A stretch of 64,000 nt of DNA. Origin: Dermatophagoides farinae (taxonomy: Eukaryota; Arthropoda; Arachnida; Sarcoptiformes; Pyroglyphidae). Positions within the stretch are counted from its first letter, which is position 1, and every line of letters starts with the position of its first letter. The translations under genes and the position numbers were made by a program. A model generated the notes under the pieces. That model was not told where the DNA came from. It saw only the letters and a list, made by a program, of their open reading frames with translations, and made no database searches. This document shows, in pieces, positions 1-13,600 of this stretch. The DNA lies in assembly GCF_024713945.1 (NCBI RefSeq), contig NC_134677.1, positions 995,001 through 1,059,000 of the forward strand, read 5' to 3'.

Positions 1-30
<30 letters not shown>
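1..30. repeat. (GT)n microsatellite at window edge
   Basis: Fifteen perfect GT units starting at the first base, so the repeat probably extends beyond the window. Confidence 0.95.
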
Positions 31-31
<1 letters not shown>

Positions 32-3000
32 GTGTATATATATGTATTTCGTATCAAAGACAATCCATCACTCCCGAAAAAAAAGTATCATTATTATTAT
101 CATCATCATCAATTCTTCTTCATTGTTGGATTGATTCATTTGGATTCAAATGAAAGAATGGAAAAAAGTTCCAATTTTTTGTTGTTGTTGTTGTACACCA
201 AGTACTGAAATGACTTTTATTTTTTTCTGTTTCATTTTTTTTTGTTGTGTTTTGTTCTTTGCTGCAGCAATGAAAAAGAAAATGTTGTTGTTGTTGTTGC
301 AATGAACCGGATCTCGGTGACAATCAGCCAACCATCACATCGTTTGTTGGTTGCTTAGGTTTTTTTTCCATCTTTGTTGATGGGTAGTGGATGGTGGTGG
401 TGGCAAAAAGAAAAGTGGCTTAATCTTATTCATTCATTTTTCTTCGTTTCCATGACAAGGTTCATCGATTTTTCATTTTTGTTTTTTTTTTTTGGCAATC
501 TTTTTGACATCACTTGTATTTTTGTTGTTGTTGTTGTTGTTGTTGTTGTCATTGTTCATTATAAAACATAAAATGGGCAATAATCATCGTTTTCACTATC
601 GGATTCTGGATTCTTGTTTTTTTTTCTTAGTTATCTAAAATCAATCCCTTTGGCTAAATTTACTGCTCAATAATAAAATGGGCAGCATTAGAAAAAAAAT
701 TGCTCTTCATAAATATCGTAATTTTTTGATCCTAACTTTTACGTTGTTGTTATTTTTATTATCAGAAAAAAAACACACACATTTTCTCCTTCCCATAGAT
801 TATTGCCTGAGACTGCATCTTTTTTTTGTACAACTAATTTCCGCTGTTCTAGATTCATATCTCGTCATTTCATTCCCTGTTTGCTTAGTTGTTGTTGTTA
901 TTTGAATTGTTTTCATCATGATCCATGGTGATAACACACCCAGAGTGAGATAGTCAAAAAAAAAAACAACTGAGAGAAAATAAAATCAAAAATTCCATGT
1001 ACAAAGCCTTAAACAGGATGTCAGGAAAAAAAAGCAATTCTTATTTTCAACCCAAAGAAAAAAAAATAATGATGATGATGAGGGAAATGAAAATATTTAT
1101 TATGGTGGTGAAGCCAACATTTTAACATTCAGTTTTTTTTTTTGTTTTCTTTGAATTTATAATAAACAAACAATATTCACTGTTTATGTTTAACAAACAA
1201 CAACAACAACAACAGTGAAAACAAACGTTTTTTTTCATTGTTGATGATGATTGAAATTCAAATTGAGTGTTTCATTTGATTGAATGATGCTATGCCTATG
1301 CGGTTGATGACCAAACATGAAAAACAGTCTCATTTTTTTTTTTTTTTTGCTTCTATTGCTACCCATAAAGAAACAAATGGTCCAAATTGATTGTCTTTTT
1401 TTTGTTCACAACAACAACAACAACAAAAAAATTCACGACATAATGTGTTCATTTCCCATTTTTTTTGTCGACTGTCATCATCATCATCATTGTTGTTGTT
1501 GTTGTTATTATGGATCATTTCGAAAATTGCTTCACTCACCAGAAAAAAAAATAAAACATTTCTCTCTCTTTAGGATTCAAGAATGAGTATCATTTTTGTT
1601 TTTGTATTTCGAAAATTAATATAGAATTCAAGATGAAAAGAAAAATTCAATGGTCATCTAAATTGTTGATCATTAGGTTTTTTTCTGCTCATTTTTGGTT
1701 CGTAGAATTTTTTTTTCTGAATCAAGAAAAAAAAGTTTGTCAAGTTGACAAATTTTTTTTATTTTGCCATTATCAGCGAACAGAAACAAAAATTGAGAAA
1801 AAAAATTCTTTGATCATTTTTCCATCGCATTATAATGACTTGAAAAAAAGAATATTCTGGGTCAAAATTAATTGAAACAATAAGACAAAACAAATGGAAA
1901 AAAAATGGAAAACAGAATCGTTAGATCTGGATTTTTTTTTCGTCCTGTTCACGAATCCAAATCAAATTGAATTACAACCAGAACAACGACGAAAAAAAAA
2001 TCCAGAAATTCGTACCATTTTTCTTTGCCTAGAACATTTGATCTGGATGTCTCACTGATGATGATGATGATGATGGTGTTCAGAAGTGCAAAATAAAAAT
2101 TGAAGAAAAGAAAAATTTCCCAGATAGAAAAAGCAAAAATGAATGGTGACTAAAAACGTGATGGTCTCTATTTTTTCTATATCTTTTCATCTCTCATTTA
2201 CACATGGAAAAAAAGTCAGTAGAGATTCTAAATTCCAAAAACATCTAAAGAAATCAGCAGAAAAAAATACGCACATATTAATCAACAATGAACATGAAGA
2301 GAGAATAAAAATGTGCTTAGGAAAGCCCTTTTTTCTCGGTTTTTGCCTTCCACTATCATTACTGCTACTACAACCAATTTTATCCCATATCATTTTGCTT
2401 GTTTGTTGTTCCAAAGAATAATTTTCAGATATTTGACTCTCTTGATTGTCTAACTTTACGAATAAAAATAAATCCTATAGTGTGATGAAACTTTTTTTCT
2501 CATATTCAGGTCCAAAGAATCAAGAGTCATGTCATCATGATGTATTGTAGTCGTTGTTGTTGTTGAAACAACGAAAATGAAAAGAAAAAAAAATTGTCGA
2601 TTACTATTGAATTGGAATGGATTGGATTTTGTTTTTTTTCTTTGCTTAGAAATAGCTACAAAATGACAGACAAAAAAAATTCACAAAAATCAAGAATGAT
2701 TGTCGTTGTTGTCGGTGGATGACCATGAAATAAATTTGTTTTCGGTACGGCAAAATAAAAAATCCCACAACGCAATTCAATTCAATGATGATGATGGATA
2801 TCAGTGTCGAGAATGTTTATGACAAAGAAAAATTATCAAAGAATCATAAAGAGTCGAGAAAAAAAATTTGTTGAATTTGCAAATTTGCTTTTTCGATTCT
2901 TGGAAAATGGATATTTCCACACACACACACACATTTATAATCGCGTGTGTATGTTTGGTGTAAATGGTTTTTTTTTTGTTTTTGATTTTTCGATGAAATC

Positions 3001-3462
3001 CGATAGCCATTTGTTTTGTTTTTATTCGTTTATAGCCACAATTCATTTCATGATGGTGGTCACGATTTTTATTTCTCTTCATCGATAAAATATGTAGAAT
3101 TTCATTTCATTTCACTTATTTCTGGTCAGCATAAAAATTGAATTTTTCACTTGTTCAATTGTTGTAAAAAAAATAATGATGGAAAGAATTCAAACAAAAC
3201 AAAAATTCAACCAACAAATTTTCATCATTATAAGCAGTAGTAGCAGAATTGAATTCTTAAAATTTTTCGCATAAATATAAAAATAAAAATGGAACAGAAT
3301 ATCTCTTATTGAGTGAGTAAGTGAATGAGTAAGCAAACAAGTAAAAAAAAATTCCTAAGAAATCATTGTAAATCACTAGTGATTTTTATGTGTGTGTGCG
3401 TCTAGAATTCTTATTATTGCATAATTCTTAATGCACATGATTTTATTTTTATCAATCAATCG

Positions 3463-3466
<4 letters not shown>

Positions 3467-3494
<28 letters not shown>
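3467..3494. repeat. (AC)n microsatellite
   Basis: Perfect AC dinucleotide run of 14 units in non-coding sequence. Confidence 0.95.
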
Positions 3495-5236
3495 CATTGT
3501 CATTCAATACCAATAATGCCAATAACTGATGAACGAATTTTCAATATCAACAATAAGAATCAAAGAATAGAGATGATGGAATTACAATAAAAAAAAATTG
3601 AAATTCAAACATTACAGTTACACAGCTCATTTCTCATTTTTTGCCTACTACTACTACTACTACTACTCAATCTCAATGGTTCCAAAATTTTTTTTATATA
3701 GCCACCATAATAATAATAATAATGATGATCATCAATAATTTCTAAAACATAAAAATCATCATCAACGATATGAAAAGTTTTTCTTTTTCTTTATTCTTTG
3801 AAATTGAATGACATTTCAATCCGTTTTTTTTTTGGTTCTCTGTAACCAGTAACAGCAGCAAAAAAAAACGGATTGATTTATGGTTGAATTGATTTCTCGA
3901 TTTGTATATATATATATAACTGTGGATGCATCTCAAGAAAAAAAACCAGAACAAACAAAAGTTGATGATTTTCATTATAAAAATTGAATCCATTTTTTTC
4001 TGTTCTGTCATTGTTGTTGTTGTTGTTGTTGTTCCATCATCATGAACAACAAACAGAAGACCAAAAAAAAAAAAACTTTTATATCTTGTCATGATGCGGG
4101 AAATATAATTGTTTTGTTTGTTCATCAACAACAACAACAACATACCCGATATGATATGATTATGTTGATTCTGTTGAAATCATTGAAACATGAAAATGAA
4201 ATCAAAAAATAACAAAAAAAAAACAGACATCATTTTTTGTCATCAAACCAAGAAAATGATGAACGAAAATAAAAAATCAAACGAACCAAAAAAAACTTTG
4301 TACATTGTGTGTGTGTGGGAATTCTGTACATTTATTTCTAGATGTTTGGTGGAATAGAAAAATTCATGTGAATTGAATTGAAATTCATTAGGCCATATTT
4401 TTTTTCGTCTCAATTTAAAAATTTGTTTTTGTTTGTTTCTTCCTGTTTTTTTTTCAGTGAGAAAATTCACCATTCCATTCAACCATATGATCGACGACTA
4501 ATGATCGTTTACGTTGCTGTTGTTGTTGAGAAACGTCAAACATTCCGTCGTACTTACAAGAATAGAATGAATGAAGTGTATGAGCAATGGCAGTTTTGAT
4601 TTCGATATCCGCTATCCATTTCTAAATCGAATGGAATGCATTTCCACTTTTTCTTTTTTTTCCATTGAAATTAAAACGACAACAACAACAACAACAACAA
4701 CAAAAAATCGAAATCGAATAACAATCACACACTCACTTAACGGGAAATAAATATCCCAAAACACAGATCCATAGATCCGATCTCAGTGGAAAAAAAAGCA
4801 AGCAATGAGTTTCAATTTTTTTTGTCGTTGTCGTTGTTGTTGTTGTTTAGAATCGAAAATGAAAAAAAGAAGAGAGACCGGCACAACAACAATACCACCG
4901 CCAATGCTATGCCGTTTTACCATCATCAATCAATCAATCAATCAATCTGTTTTTAAGCGACAAGCAAACCAAGCAGTACAGTTTTTTTTTATTTTTATTA
5001 TTTCACTATAGAATATAGAATTGAAATTCTTGTTTTTTTTGTTGTTGTTGTTGTTGTTGTTAGAAACGCCATTGTGTTCAATGCCATTGTTGTTGTTTGC
5101 CTCATAAAGAAGGAAAAAAAGGCAATGAGGCAAACTGGATGGATAGATATTGAATAGTTTCGTTTTTTTCCCTTTTTTTTTTTGATTCACATCGATGAAT
5201 AATTCAAATAGATTCCTCCTATTAGATGGTCTTTGT

Positions 5237-5237
<1 letters not shown>

Positions 5238-5268
<31 letters not shown>
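5238..5268. repeat. Poly-T run of 31 bases
   Basis: The longest homopolymer I saw in the window; most others stop at 8-9 bases. No gene-like sequence sits beside it that would suggest a retrocopy poly-A tail. Confidence 0.9.
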
Positions 5269-5269
<1 letters not shown>

Positions 5270-6162
5270 ATGTGCCAAAGAATGGTGATGTTATTATTGG
5301 GAAAAAAAACTCCCAAAAATTTTGTCCAAAGGATGGTTATTCATAAAATTCGCATATGGTTTTTTTTTCTTTGATCCATTGTGGTTCATGACACAGTGTT
5401 TATTTTCCACTTTTCACATTGTTTTCTTCTTTTTTTTTAATCTATTTGATGATGATGATGATTGAATATAAAGATGTTGTGTAAAGATCAATAAGACTTT
5501 TATCAGTGAATGTGGTAATAATGGTAGTAGTAGTAGTAGTAGTAGTATTGGTGGTGGTTAACCAATCAACCACACACGCCATTATGACAACGATAATATA
5601 AATGGACAGTGATCATCGTTATTCATCGATAATAATTGACCAATTGGAAATTTATTTCATTTATTGTAACAAGATTTTGAATGAATTTGATACAGAATCC
5701 ATTCTGTTGTTGATTCTGTTCCAAAAAAAAACAACATAGCAACAACAACAACAGTGACACAGACACATTTACAACATATGTAAAAAAAAGGGATACTTAT
5801 TTGTTATTCTGAATTGCATTTTTTTTTTTTTACTACCGATCCATGGAACAAGATGGAGAGAGAGTGAGTGAACAAAAAAAAACATGTTAGCATGTCGATG
5901 TTGTGTTTGTTTCGGTGTGTTCCAACAAAAAAAAAAAAAAAACAAAAAAAAACTTGATTCCAACTATTAGATTCAGATTGAAAATGTTTGTTCACGGTGT
6001 TGTTGTTTTTTTTTTTTGCATTCTCTCATTCTGGAATAAGTTCTTAGATTCATTGGTTGGTTCGTTTGCACTAGAATCTAGAGTCTAGAGATTGTGGATG
6101 TATTGAGAAAATCAGAAAAAGTTTTCATTTTCTTTACTTTTCTTCAAAACACACAGTCACAG

Positions 6163-6205
6163 GATAGATAGATAGATAGATAGATAGATAGACAGATAGA
6201 TAGAT
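6163..6205. repeat. GATA tetranucleotide array
   Basis: About ten GATA units with one GACA variant near 6191. It is the only sizeable tetranucleotide array in the left part of the window. Confidence 0.9.
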
Positions 6206-7670
6206 ATAATATGTGCTCGTATTTTTGTTTCTACTCTGTAAGTACATTGCATACTTTATGCGGATGTTAGTGCCTGTTTTTTTTTTGTATTCAGCAAAAT
6301 GGTTTTTTTTCTCCTGGTGATGGAGATGGTGGTGTGCAGGTTGGGTGGAACAAAAAAAAATTTCTCATTCTTAGTGTGTGTATCCGAATGTGTGTGTGTG
6401 TGTGTGTGTGTGTACGGTACAGATATATATAAAATTAATGAGCCATAATGCTTGTTTTCCGATTCTAGAAACTATGATGATTCTGGTTGCTTCATTTTTT
6501 TTTCTAAAACCAAATTGTAATGTAGAATATAGAAAATGGAATGGATGATTTTTTCATTTCATTTCATTTCATTTTTTATTCTTGCTGTTGTTGTTGTTGT
6601 TTTTTGCTGTTTCTGTTTTTTTTTCTTCTTCTTTTTCTTCTTCTTATGAAACAAGATGTTTTTGTTTTTTTCGCCAATGTAAGAGCACCACTTACGTTAT
6701 GCATTTATCTGTATATATATAGTGAATGGTGATATTAATACTAATGATGAGGAACACAAACACGCAGACCCACAAAAAAAAACAGAGTCAGAGACAGAGA
6801 TAAAAAAAATATACATCATGTCTGTGTATGTAATGTGAAATTGTAATTTTTTTTTTCCAACGAAATTTCCTAAAAATGAATAGTCATCATCATTTATTTG
6901 ATTTCGTAAGAGAGTGGCATATATATATATCAATTTAAATGGTTTAACCCCATCAGAATACAAAAACAAAAAAAAAAACAAAATCTGATTCAGTATCTAG
7001 TAATTGAATGAATGTATGAATGAATGATGAAAAAGGAAATGACAAACTATTGAAAAAAAAGTGCACTATAAACTTTCGAATGAAATGTGGATGAAAAAAA
7101 ATCTACTTGAAGAAAAAACAACAACAAAAAATGTATGTGAAAAGATGCATGAGAAAAAAAGGGGATCCAATGATGATGATTCTGGAACAAGAGTAGTAAA
7201 TTCTGGAATCAGTGAAAAAAAAACGAAAGTTTTCAACAATAAACATCTGGGGCTGAAACAAAAAAAAGAAGCTTGAAGAATGGAAAAATTAATCGGGTTA
7301 TTTTGTTGTTGTCTCAATTTTTCTTTTCAATTTTTGTTTTTGTTTTTTTTCTTTTGTTTTATTCTTCGGATTCTTATCCAATTGCCCAAATGACGGTGAG
7401 AATGTGTGTGTGTGTCTAGCGGTTGTCAAATAAAGACAGTATTTTTTCCATTATTCCACAAATTCCACACGACGACGACGACAAAAAAGAATTTCGAAAT
7501 CGAATGAAGAGAGAGAGAAAAAAACTTATAAGCTGACAGTGACGGAAATACCATTTTCGGTGGAATTTTTTTTTCAATTTAATCTAATTTAAATTTTTTC
7601 TTTTTCACATAAAAATCAATTATTCATCAATTTTTTTTATGTTTTTTTTTGTTGTTACTCATGATATTAG

Positions 7671-10600
7671 GTCCATCAATGACCATTGCCACATCGCAAA
7701 GAATTTCGGCCAATATTGGTGATAATGTGATTTTAAAATGTGCCTTGGAATCATCAATGTCTTCATCATCATTATCATCATCATCATCATCATCAACAAT
7801 AGTGAACAATCCAAATAATCATCAAACATCATCAACATCATCATTATCATCATCATTAATTGGTGGTAAAATATCACAAGCATCAGTATCATTATCAACT
7901 GAACCATTCATGATACAATGGTATAAGGATGGTTCAAAAAATCCCATATACATTTATTATGAAAATTTTGATCCAACCTATGGTGATGGTTTTGAAGGAC
8001 GTGTATCATTAGTAGATAAAAATACACAGGCATCATTAAATTTATCAAATATAAAGGATAGTGATCAAGGATGGTATGAATGTAAAGTATTCTATTTAAT
8101 GCGTGAAAATAATGATGATGATCCGGGTAAAAATCGTACAAGAATTTTACTTGAAGTTAACTGTAAGTATTTGCCATTCTATGACAATGATCATCATCAT
8201 GATCATGATGATGACCCTTGTGTTTCATTCATTCATCTTCACATCAAATCAGAATCTGCATGAATTTTTTTTTTATTCATAAAAATTTTAAATAAAAAAA
8301 AAGTTTCTGGAAACAAAAATAGTGAAAGTAACAGCACGACAACATCTTGCAATAATAATACAAAAAAATAAAAGTTTCTCATCCATAAAATATTTGGCTG
8401 TTGTAGAAAAGGAAATAAATTCTTTTGAATGGATAACAAGATGATAATGTTGTTGTTCAACAAGAATCGAACTGTTTTCCATACACACACACACACAGAC
8501 ACTGGTTATCAACAAATCAAATTCTGGCCATTGAAAATAAAAAATAGAATCAAAAGAATAAAAAAAACTTTTTCTCTACAAATAAAAGTTTCATATTTTT
8601 TTCTGAATTTAAATCTTGAATTTTTTTTCCATTTACCTGATCATGGACAATCAGAACAACAGCACAGTGGAAAACTTTGCTTTTTAAATGTATCAATATA
8701 CTTGAGGCGATTTCTTTTTTCTTTTTTTTCCGTTCATATAAAATTCAGAAACCTTCAGGTATAACATGATTCTGGATTCTGGATTCTTTTTTTTCATATC
8801 ATCGACATTTTGATTTTGGATTTTCCACTACAGTGGAATTAAGTTAAAGAAGAAAAAAAAAATAATTAATTTTTAAACGAATCAGATTCAGTTAGACTGA
8901 TGTGCACACAGACTTAAGCCCACGATGATGATGATGATGATGGCAAAAAAAATTCATTAATCATTTTGACTAGAAAAAAAATCAGAAAGCAAAAAAGTGA
9001 ATCAAAATAAAAAAAACGGAAAAGGAAAGAGAGAGAGAGAAACGATAAATTATTCAATACATGATGGAATATTGATGGAATTTAGTTCAGGAATCATAAT
9101 AATAATGAAAAAAATAGACTTAATTCTTTTGATTTTCGTTGAATATATTCAAAATAGCGGATGAGAGAGAATGATAATCGCATTTTTTTTTTGTTCTTCT
9201 TGGTAATTAATAATAACCAAGTTTTTTTTTGGTGATGATAATTCATCTTCAATCAACCAGCGAAAACAGTAAAAAAAACATTTTTGATTATATAATTAAT
9301 TAACATTGAAAAAAAAACCGAACGAATGAATGAATGAATGATAATCTAAGAATAAAATTCTCAATCATTTTCTGATCTCAATTCTTGATTTTTGTTGTTT
9401 TTTTCTCTGTTAAATATAGCACCACCACATTTTAAAGAGAAACCACCAGAAGCTGTTTTTGTTAAATCAGGCGATTCATTAACAATACATTGTCGTGCAC
9501 ATGGAACGCCAACACCAACGGTTCTTTGGCAAAAGGTAGCGTGGCAGTGTTGTTTTTTTTTCATTCTTCACTTCGATTTTTTTTTCATTTTTTTTCCAGG
9601 ATAATTCCTTAGTTCAAAATAGTGCCTCAATACGTGTTCATGGTGGTGAATTGATATTGAAATCAATTCAAAAAGATGATACCGGTACCTATGTTTGTAT
9701 AGCAAAAAATCGTCAAGGTTCATTATCGGCCAATACACAAGTGTTGATTTCATCACCGGCTGAAATTGTCAATCCACCACGTAATACAACAGTATTGGAA
9801 AATAATCGTGTAGAAATGTCATGTGGTGCACGTGGTACACCATCAAATATCACTTATCGTTGGTATCATAAAGGAATTTTGATTAGTCAATTACAAAAAT
9901 TAGCACATCGAACAAAAATAAAAACCGATGGTACATTAGTGATATTATCTGCTGAACCAGATGATGGCGGTAAATTGACCTGTGATGCAACCAATGGTAT
10001 TGGTGAGCCAGATACTGCCTATGCTCAACTTAGTGTTGAATGTAAGTGTTAAATAGTAATAAATGTGTGATTTAAAAAAGAAAAATTGTTTTCACAGTTC
10101 CAGCACGTGTAACATATTCACCTGCACGACAATATCTACCTCTTGGCATGTCAGGCATTGTACGTTGCTATATACAGGCATCACCACAATTACAATTTGC
10201 TACATGGACAAAAGATCATCGAATGTTTGATCCAACAACATTACCGAATGTTGAACTATTAGCCAATGGTTCATTATTGTTTCATAAAGTTTCACAAGAA
10301 CATCATGGTTTTTATCGTTGCACGCCATATAATCTACAAGGTACTGGACAAAGTTCTAATTCAATGGAAGTTATTGTTCGTGGTAAGTGTTTGTAGCTGG
10401 TTTAAAAAAAAAACAAAATCAAAAATCTCAAATTTTTCAAGCAATCATCATCATCATCATTAATTGAATTAATCATTTATCCAGACGGTAAAAAGCTTTT
10501 TTTCAGCTTGAAAATCACAGAAAAAAAATTTTTTATTTATATTTCAACAAAAACGAAAAAAAAATCAAATCAAATCAATAATTTTCACTCATTGATCGAT

Positions 10601-13600
10601 TGAACAACGATCGAATGTAATCGAATCAATTTCAGTCGACTTGAACATGTTTTTATCGGAAAATTTTTTTTGTTTTGTTTTGTTTAATGCATTACAAATG
10701 GCAACCAAAATGGAAAAAAAACCAAAGAAAAAAACAGAGAGCAACTCCATCCATTACATTATAATCTATCTATCCATCTAGGATGTTTTCCAGTTTAGTT
10801 TATGAAGTAACTGTACCGATTTTTTTGGGGGGGGGGTTTTCCATAATTTTCAGTTCGTTTAATGTTTTCGGCATTGTGTCCAGATTTTTTTCTGGCTTTT
10901 TTTTGGTACATTAAAGCATATTATAAATGGATGAAATGAAAGGTATTACAAAAAAAACAAAGGATAATAAAAGACGATAATTTATTCAATGTTTTGATGA
11001 TGATGATGATGATGATTACTATTTTATTTTTGTTCATCAACTGGTCAGTTGTTTGGTTGACCGAAAAGTTTTCACTTGTTTTATGTACATGTGTATGTAT
11101 CCGACAACAACAACAACAACAACAACAACAAAAACAACGAATAATGATCATTATCGTTGTTGTTTTTTTTTTTATTCGGATGATGAAACACAAATAATCA
11201 TGTATATATACAGAAAAAAAATCAGTGCATTGAAGTGAATTTTTTTTCCTGTTTTGTTTTGTCTTGATTTGACATTGTTTTTTTTTTTTTTTTTTGGTTG
11301 GTTGAAAAATTTTTATTTTTGTTTTTTTTTTATGCGTAATAAAAATAGGTGAAACACACACACACACACTTGGTTTATGAGCAAGAAGAGAATGATTCCA
11401 TCTAGCTGCTGACATCATATGGTCATCGTGATGATGGTCATCGTGATGATGGTGGCCATTCCCATTGCACACATAAATAATACGTGAGCACAACTACATT
11501 TCTAACAAACAAATCGTGATTCGATTTCCAAATAAATGTTTTGTACAGAAAAAAAAACAAATTCGAAAAAGCCTATAACATTTTCATTGTCAAAAATGGA
11601 CGGTGGCTATTGGCTTTGATTCTGTTGTTTTTTTTTTTTTTTTTTGTTTTTGTTTTTTTAGTTTAGTTTGCAAGTCATTTCCTAATGTTTTGCACTTTTA
11701 GCCCTTTACTTTTTTATATTTATTATATATAACGGCAAAATAAATGATCCTTACTTGATAATCATCGATCTTTTTTTTTTGCTTTTGCTTTCACATTTTC
11801 CGTTTTGACCATCGTTAGCCATTTGATTCATTGATTCATTCATTAATCATTAGAATCATATATATGATTTGACATTGAATTGTGATCTGGTTTCATATTT
11901 CGACAATAATCATACTGATTAATAACAACGAATGAATCCATGGACAATGTCCATGTCCATGTGTGTGTGTGTGTATGTGTGGATGTAGTTGGCATGATCC
12001 AAATAAATAAATGAAATGAAATTCTAATCACGTGCATTTCATTATGAATTTCAATGTTTCGATTGAGAAAAAAATTATTATTTTTTTTCAACAACAAAAT
12101 TTGTTTTGAATTTGACATTTCATATGAAAAAAAAATGAGAAAATTGATTGTTAAATGTGTGACAAATAGAAATAAAAATAGAAAATTAGGTCACACACAC
12201 ACAGAATTACAGAGACCAGAATTTTTTTTCTGGTGGTGGTACTTTTTTGAGTTTACCCGTTCAATATATCCAGAATACGGAATGAATATCGCCCACACAC
12301 ACACACACACACACACAGACATTTATTGACGATGTTCCAAGGAAAATGATTCCAACCCAAAAATAGCATCAATTTAATCGACCAAAAAAAAAAGATTAAA
12401 GCTCGTTTATGTCCGTTTTCTAATTCATTGGAAAACCAACTACCACTACTACCACCACTAATAATGTTATTGATTCACAAAAAAATAGTAGAAAAGAGTT
12501 CTTGGTGTGTTCCAAATTTTTTTTTTTGATAACAATCGTCACACACAGATTCATGGATGGAAAAAGTTTTCAAAAAAAAAAATTTTCTTTTCAGATTCCA
12601 CTTAGATTCCATATATACTGTAATTAAGTTTGAAGTGTAAGAAAAATGGAAAATTATTCTTTGCTCTTCTGGCATCTGGCAATGTTTGGATACAAAAGAT
12701 CTTGGCAAAAGAATTTCTGTGGTATAAACCTGGATTATGATGATGATGACGATGATGATGATAATCGATATGTTTATAAATCATTGCGTGATGAATTTCA
12801 CTTTCTAATCATTTTTTTGTGATGCTTTATTTTTTTTTCTCATTTCATGTTTGCGTGTCAATCGATTTGTTTTTTTTTCTATTGGAAAACGAATCAAAAC
12901 ACATCATTTTCTTTTCTTTTTTGGTGCTGATAACAAAACAAAAACGAAATAAACAAACCAAAACAAACAAACATCAATGATTGATCATCATCATGATGGA
13001 ATATAGAGCCACCAATGTTTAAAATATCACCACAAGAATATTATGTATCATCAATGGATGATGATGTTACAATGTCATGTGAAGGAATGGGACAGCCAAA
13101 ACCAAAAATCAGTTGGAAACGGGTATGTATATAGTGATTACTGGATTTGGATTCTTTTTTCTATGTCATAGTTATTCTTGATAAAAAAAAAAAAAAAAAA
13201 AATTCTTTGCTCGATTATTTAAACGAATTAAAAATATTCCATGAAAAAGACGATGGCTGTAGTGAAAAAAAAAAATCTAATTTAATTGTTTTCATAGGAT
13301 TTAGATAGAGAATTTTTTTTTTGCAAGAAAAAAAACGTCAATTTTAGTGTTTCATTCATTGATTGCTTTAAATTTTCATTTTCCACTTTCAATGTGGGTG
13401 TATGTGTGTGCGTGTGTGTGCAATAAATTAAACGACTATAGTAATTCTGTGTAGAATTTAGAAAGAGATAACACTGTGATGGTGGAATTAGCTAAGTAGA
13501 AATGATAATGATGACGATGTGTAATGAAAAAGAATTAGTATTCAAGCATCCAATGGATGTTATCATTGGATCAGTGGAAATTTTCTTTTTTTTTTTATCA

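Larger units (their letters stand above)
1..7670. other. Repeat-rich non-coding stretch upstream of turtle exon
   Basis: No reading frame here has coding character: the open frames are translations of poly-T, (GTT)n, (GAT)n and (CA)n runs. It could be intergenic DNA or the large first intron of the turtle gene, because the first turtle exon I can identify (7671) begins in the middle of a codon and lacks a signal peptide. The missing 5' exon may lie here unrecognised or outside the window. Notable simple repeats are (GT)n at the left edge, (CA)n at 3467-3494, a T31 run at 5238-5268 and a GATA array at 6163-6205. Confidence 0.6.

Noticed and set aside
5238-5268. Long poly-T as the tail of a retroposed gene copy
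   Set aside because: The adjacent sequence shows no gene-like or SINE-like body and no flanking direct repeats.
10921-11493. 190-codon minus-strand open frame in turtle intron 4
   Set aside because: Composed of His, Lys, Cys and Ile runs from simple repeats; no coding signature.
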